9,527 bases of DNA from Pseudomonadota bacterium (lineage in GTDB: Bacteria; Desulfobacterota; Syntrophobacteria; Syntrophobacterales; Syntrophobacteraceae), in assembly GCA_023416335.1 (NCBI GenBank), contig JAEZHY010000243.1, positions 1 to 9,527 of the forward strand. The letters are read 5' to 3'. Position numbers and translations under genes: made by a program. The notes beneath the pieces were generated by a model that saw only the letters and a list, made by a program, of their open reading frames with translations, searched no databases and was not told the origin of the DNA. The first letter of the stretch is position 1; each line of letters begins with the position of its first letter. Shown here one piece after another: positions 5,772 to 9,527 of the stretch.

Positions 5772-5807
5772 CCTTCTGGGCGGCCAGTTGAGAAATTTCC
5801 CGGTTGT

Positions 5808-7424
5808 GTGACAAAAATGAAACCCGAGGGTACGCATCGACCCGGGATGGTAAACACGGGTGAATTTCATCCGCGTGACCCGGCATACCGACGCGATCGA
5901 GTGGTCCTTTGCGCTCCAAATGTCCCAAGATGTCCGGACAACTCGAACCGCCTCTTCACCCAGGCTTTGCTCTATCTGCAGGCTGCTGCAAAACAGGCCG
6001 GGTGGAACTGCGACCTGGTTGATGCCTACCTTGAAAATCTGAATGCCGGGGAGACTGCTCGGAGAATTCTGGCCGGTCCTCCCCCGGCCCTTGTCGGTTT
6101 TTCCCTTTTTACTCCACAGATGTGTCAGGAAGCGCTTCTCGTAATCGAGGAGATCGAGAAAGGCCTCGGCCGATCGCCGAAAGTGGTGATCGGAGGCCAT
6201 TACGCCACCTTCCTGGCTAACGAACTGCTCAACCGGTTTCCTCAGATTGATTACGTCATTTCCGGCGAAGGCGAAAAACCTTTCCGTCTGTTGCTCGATG
6301 CCCGCGTGAGCGGCTCGCCGCTCCACGGCATTCCGGGAATCAAATGGCGTGATGAATCGGGCGAAATCCACGAAGGCCCGCCGGCCTGCCCGGAGCAGCA
6401 TCTTGATAATATTGGTAATATTGAATTCAATGAGGTTGCCGGAAAGATAAATCCGGACGAGTGGAGTCTTTCCACAAGTCGGGGCTGCCCGGGGTCATGC
6501 AGCTTCTGCATATCGAGCCGCCACTGGGGAAAAGCCGGATGGCGGGGGCATTCGACTGATTGGATCGTGGAGAGGATCTGTGAACTGGTCCAAAAGTACG
6601 GTGCCGCATGGATCAACATTGTCGATGACAACTTCTTCGGAGGGCCCGATCCCGTGGGCCGTGCGAAAGCCATATCCGAATCGATGCAGGCTCGACAGGT
6701 ATATGTCCCTTTCAGCATCATGTCACGGGCGGATACTGTATGCGCTTTCCCCGAAGCCTTCCGATTGCTTCGGGATGCCGGGCTGTCCCAGGTCTTTCTT
6801 GGGATCGAGTCGGGCAACGATTCGACGCTCGGCAGGATGAGAAAAGGAACCGACACCGAAACGGGTGAAAGGGCGGTGGATATTTTAGGCCGGTTGTCCG
6901 TCGGGGCGACGCTGGGCAATATCGTCTTTCACCCGTGGATGACAAAGTCGAGTGTGCTCGCAGACCTCGACTACTTGGAGAAGCTGCTGCAAAAGCACCC
7001 CGGTGCCCGGTTCTTCGGACTGAATGAACTGGACATTTTCTCCCCTACCGAATTGGGCAGGTCTTTTTGTGCCGATGAGAACCCTCCCTGGCTCTGCGAA
7101 TGGAAAGCGGAAAATTCGTTCATTCAGGCCGTCCTCGAAGATTGGCGCCTTATCCGGTCGGGGATACTTTTTCCGGCAATGCGGATTTTGCCGCCCGCAA
7201 ACAGCCATGAAATCAGGAGAGCATTCGATTTCTGGCAGCTCGCGGCTGTGCGTAGCCTGATCGAAGATGAGAGCCCCGACGAAAGATTACCGCGGGCCTA
7301 TGCCTCGATGTGCCGCTTCCTTCTGGCATGTGGAGGGATGGAAATACTGGACGCTTTTCTCGTGGAACATCGGTCGGCGGAATCGAAGAAATCGATGCCG
7401 CATCCGGAGCGCTGTTTTGCATGA
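5808..7424 (+). CDS. Cobalamin-binding-domain radical SAM protein, putative peptide maturase
   Basis: A 538-residue protein with an N-terminal B12-binding Rossmann domain (about 31-170: VVLCAPNVP; IGGHYATFLANELL at 128-141; DYVISGEGEKPF at 148-159) followed by a radical SAM barrel. The [4Fe-4S] motif is CPGSCSFC, Cys227/231/234 (CxxxCxxC), and further landmarks are INIVDDNFFGG (269-279) and VFLGIESGND (329-338). The family reductively cleaves S-adenosylmethionine; many members with this domain order transfer methyl groups to unactivated carbon or phosphinate, others rearrange or cyclise substrates. The C-terminal 150 residues are of no family I can name and may bind the substrate. GTG 5808 is taken as start, but ATG 5817 is nearly as likely; neither has a strong ribosome binding site. 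The stop (7422-7424) is immediately followed by the next gene. Beside a small-peptide gene, another radical SAM gene and an exporter, peptide modification is the best guess. Confidence 0.87.
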   Translation: MTKMKPEGTHRPGMVNTGEFHPRDPAYRRDRVVLCAPNVPRCPDNSNRLFTQALLYLQAAAKQAGWNCDLVDAYLENLNAGETARRILAGPPPALVGFSLFTPQMCQEALLVIEEIEKGLGRSPKVVIGGHYATFLANELLNRFPQIDYVISGEGEKPFRLLLDARVSGSPLHGIPGIKWRDESGEIHEGPPACPEQHLDNIGNIEFNEVAGKINPDEWSLSTSRGCPGSCSFCISSRHWGKAGWRGHSTDWIVERICELVQKYGAAWINIVDDNFFGGPDPVGRAKAISESMQARQVYVPFSIMSRADTVCAFPEAFRLLRDAGLSQVFLGIESGNDSTLGRMRKGTDTETGERAVDILGRLSVGATLGNIVFHPWMTKSSVLADLDYLEKLLQKHPGARFFGLNELDIFSPTELGRSFCADENPPWLCEWKAENSFIQAVLEDWRLIRSGILFPAMRILPPANSHEIRRAFDFWQLAAVRSLIEDESPDERLPRAYASMCRFLLACGGMEILDAFLVEHRSAESKKSMPHPERCFA

Positions 7425-8552
7425 TTGGGAAAAAAGGTGTCAGAACACGGCACATCTAGAAATAGTGGGGACGGACCGGGAGATCGAGATCGACCGCTCC
7501 GATTCCTGATGATCCGGCCCGAGCCCAGCCTCGATCCCACCAGCGGGAGCAGGCGGTTGCGGGGGGCCGAATCTCCAAAACCGCACAGGGATTACTCCGA
7601 GACAACTCTGACGGAAATTTTGGACCTGGATCTTCAAAACGGCAAGCTGATAATAGATCCGACATATCTGTGCGATTTCAATTGCCGCTTCTGCAGTCTC
7701 CCGGTGCGGGACACGGAACAGCTGGATTGGGACCGGATCCGCCACGTATTGCAGGCACTGGCGCTTAGCGGCTTGCGCCATGCCGTTCTATCGGGAGGAG
7801 AGCCGGGGATCTATAGGAGAACCCCTGTGATTCTCTCCGATCTCCGGGACATGAGAATCTCGACAACGGTCCTGACGAACGGCATCTGGGCGCGCGATGA
7901 GCAGCGTCTCGAAACGGTTGTAAAATCCGGTGTTCACGGCTTTCTGGTAAGTGTTAAAGCCTTTGACGAAAAGGGCTACAGGGAAACCACGGGCCGCAAA
8001 GTCGAGAAAGCCGCCTGGAAGACGGCCCTGGCAAACATCGCCGGCCAGCGTGCCAGGGGGAACATCGACTACTTCGGTGTAAATATCGTAATCAATACGA
8101 TCAACTTTGACGGGCTGCAGGATACGGACTGGATCGAAGAGCTGCCGGTAATGCCCGAAATCACCCTCTCTCTTGTCGAACCCTATACGGATGAAATGAT
8201 CGGGCTTGTCCCGTCCCCCGGGCGGCTCATAGAGGCACTGAATACGCTTCTTGGCAAATATGAAAAGCTGGGCGTCGACTGTTGCGTCGAAGGGATGCCC
8301 CTGTGCCTGCTCGGAGGAAGATGGCGAAAGAGCATCGATCCGGCGCGGTTACAGGACTGCAATCCCAGGATCTTTATCAAACCTGCGAATGGTGAAGATC
8401 ATGTATTGGTTCACACCGGTTATCAACGCCTGCTCCAGTTTTTTCATCTGCTTGTGTGCGACACGTGCGCCCGGAAACAGGAATGTCCGGGGCCTCATAA
8501 GCGCACTCACGGGCTTTATGTCGGGGACACTCTTGTCCCTTATCGCGATTAG
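7425..8552 (+). CDS. Radical SAM protein with Cys-rich C-terminus (SPASM/twitch-like), putative peptide maturase
   Basis: A radical SAM enzyme of up to 375 residues. The cluster motif is CDFNCRFC, Cys83/87/90 (CxxxCxxC); the SAM-contacting motif is LSGGEPG (122-128), followed by TTVLTNG (147-153). The C-terminal region has Cys286, 287, 294, 312 and a final Cys345-x2-Cys348-x5-Cys354 group, which suggests one or two auxiliary Fe-S clusters as in SPASM or twitch-domain peptide-modifying enzymes, although the spacing is not the canonical SPASM pattern. The start is uncertain: the frame opens with TTG 7425 directly after the upstream TGA, GTG 7437 is possible, and the first ATG is 7509 (Met29). 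Residues before about 57 are Gly/Ser/Arg/Pro-rich and unlike a folded domain. Adjacency to the B12-radical SAM gene implies one operon and a shared substrate. Confidence 0.85.
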   Translation: MGKKVSEHGTSRNSGDGPGDRDRPLRFLMIRPEPSLDPTSGSRRLRGAESPKPHRDYSETTLTEILDLDLQNGKLIIDPTYLCDFNCRFCSLPVRDTEQLDWDRIRHVLQALALSGLRHAVLSGGEPGIYRRTPVILSDLRDMRISTTVLTNGIWARDEQRLETVVKSGVHGFLVSVKAFDEKGYRETTGRKVEKAAWKTALANIAGQRARGNIDYFGVNIVINTINFDGLQDTDWIEELPVMPEITLSLVEPYTDEMIGLVPSPGRLIEALNTLLGKYEKLGVDCCVEGMPLCLLGGRWRKSIDPARLQDCNPRIFIKPANGEDHVLVHTGYQRLLQFFHLLVCDTCARKQECPGPHKRTHGLYVGDTLVPYRD

Positions 8553-8564
8553 CAGGGATCGAGG

Positions 8565-9527
8565 ATGGAGATGATTCGATTCGTACGGAAATATGTTGTC
8601 CCGGACCTCATAGAGGTAAAGGGCAAGGTATGTATTTCCGTGCTCCTGCTTTTTGCGACGGTTGTCTCGCAGATTGGGTCGATCGAAGCCGGACGGGCTT
8701 TGATCCAGGTACTGCAGATGAAACTGGCCCATGCGGCACCGAGCGGAATTCTGACGGTGCCGGCAAACAAATGGGCCTGGGATTCCGAACATCTTCTGAT
8801 TTTGTGCTCGATTCTCGCCGTCCTTCTGCCGCTTGCCTGCAGCGCTTTCATGTATGCGCGGGACATTACGTTCGAGCGGATCGCAATCCGAATCACCAGG
8901 AAATTTCAGGACAGGCTGTTCGCGAACATTATTTTGCTTCCTTATGCAAGCTTCAAGGAGACCAGCGCGGCCGTCCTGGTAAAAAGAATCAACTATGATG
9001 CCGCACAAATCCGCCGATTGATCCTGGACGTCGGGCTCTTCCGACTGGCGGACATCGTGATCGTAGGCGGGGTGCTGATATACCTCGCATCCCTGAATAT
9101 CGGCCTGATGTTTGTCTCTTCTGCCGGTTTGATCCTGTATCTGGTTACGGCCTGGATCTCCGCCGGGATTGCCGCAGATCGGATATTGGCGATGGACCGC
9201 TGCCGGGAGGAAATCACCGGGTGCGCGCAGGAATCTTTCGAGCGCTTTCTGGATATCCGGGCCAACTTGCGGGAGCGATTCGAAATCCGCAGATTCGGGG
9301 AAATTACACAAAAGGCCGCCAAAGCCCGTTCCTGGTTTGCTGTGGTGCTTCTGCTCGACCGGTCTCTGACCGAACTTCTCGCCGCAATCGGCCCTGTGGT
9401 AGTCATGGTGGTTGGCGGCTGGTGGGCTCTTAGCGGGACTCTGTCTCTCGAAACTCTCCTGGCTTTCGTCGCTGCAACCGGCATGATTTACGGGCCTGTG
9501 GACAGGCTGTCCGCCGTTCCCATGTCC
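8565..9527 (+). CDS. ABC exporter transmembrane domain, C-terminus (ATPase) beyond the window
   Basis: ATG 8565 (or ATG 8571, two codons later) opens a frame with no stop to the window edge: 321 codons. It starts 12 nt after the preceding stop. Hydrophobic segments lie at about residues 21-38, 78-101, 160-180, 183-203, 265-288 and 290-310, the layout of a type I ABC exporter membrane domain. The region SLETLLAFVAATGMIYGPVD (about 294-313), followed by a leucine, fits the conserved end of the sixth helix in half-transporters. The soluble coupling-helix region carries the usual charged text (RDITFERIAIRITRKFQDRL, 102-121). The Walker A/B and signature motifs should lie to the right of the window. 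There is no N-terminal C39 peptidase domain, so leader removal, if any, would need another protease. A likely role is export of the modified peptide. Confidence 0.85.
   Translation, partial: MEMIRFVRKYVVPDLIEVKGKVCISVLLLFATVVSQIGSIEAGRALIQVLQMKLAHAAPSGILTVPANKWAWDSEHLLILCSILAVLLPLACSAFMYARDITFERIAIRITRKFQDRLFANIILLPYASFKETSAAVLVKRINYDAAQIRRLILDVGLFRLADIVIVGGVLIYLASLNIGLMFVSSAGLILYLVTAWISAGIAADRILAMDRCREEITGCAQESFERFLDIRANLRERFEIRRFGEITQKAAKARSWFAVVLLLDRSLTELLAAIGPVVVMVVGGWWALSGTLSLETLLAFVAATGMIYGPVDRLSAVPMS

Noticed and set aside
5421..6401. 326-aa open frame on the minus strand
   Set aside because: It overlaps the 74-aa gene and the B12-binding domain of the radical SAM gene, both of which have clear motifs or ribosome binding sites; its own translation shows no domain. 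It is an antisense shadow.
8349..9311. 320-aa open frame on the minus strand
   Set aside because: It lies opposite the end of the second radical SAM gene and the ABC membrane domain. The translation is rich in Gln/Asp/Arg with no family motif, and the plus-strand frames are convincing.

Overview
The window reads like a chromosome segment of a moderately GC-rich Gram-negative anaerobe, most likely a Desulfobacterota (syntrophic or sulfate-reducing deltaproteobacterial) lineage. The grounds are the tandem layout of Cys/Met-metabolism PLP enzymes, a B12/radical-SAM peptide locus, and spacers full of palindromic repeats. This assignment is inference; there is no rRNA or other phylogenetic marker gene here.

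Left part (1-2350, minus strand): a membrane-anchored protein of unknown function runs off the left edge. Upstream of it is a complete GH15-family glucoamylase/trehalase-like glycosidase (602-2350). The spacer between them holds a plausible sigma70-type promoter for the left gene.

Middle (2351-5225): a complete PLP-dependent cystathionine lyase/synthase-type gene (2743-3873) starts with GTG. Its start overlaps the stop codon of a decayed remnant, which is the last ~45 codons of a second enzyme of the same family. An ancestral two-gene PLP operon has therefore lost most of its first gene. After it comes about 1.35 kb in which I recognise no gene. That stretch holds several perfect palindromes, a separated 12-bp inverted repeat and a strikingly regular 10-bp repeat array (4728-4862).

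Right part (5226-9527, plus strand): this is the most interesting portion. It looks like a cassette for a ribosomally made, post-translationally modified peptide (RiPP). It comprises a 38-aa ORF with a Gly-Gly-Gly junction (5226-5342), a 74-aa leader-like small protein with a strong ribosome binding site (5547-5771), a cobalamin-binding-domain radical SAM enzyme (5808-7424), a second radical SAM enzyme with a Cys-rich C-terminus (7425-8552), and the membrane domain of an ABC exporter (8565 to the window edge). The last three genes are packed end to end. The proposed scheme is that one or both small ORFs encode substrate peptides, the two radical SAM proteins modify them, and the ABC protein exports the product. 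The peptide roles are inferred from context and short motifs. The enzyme family calls are firm.
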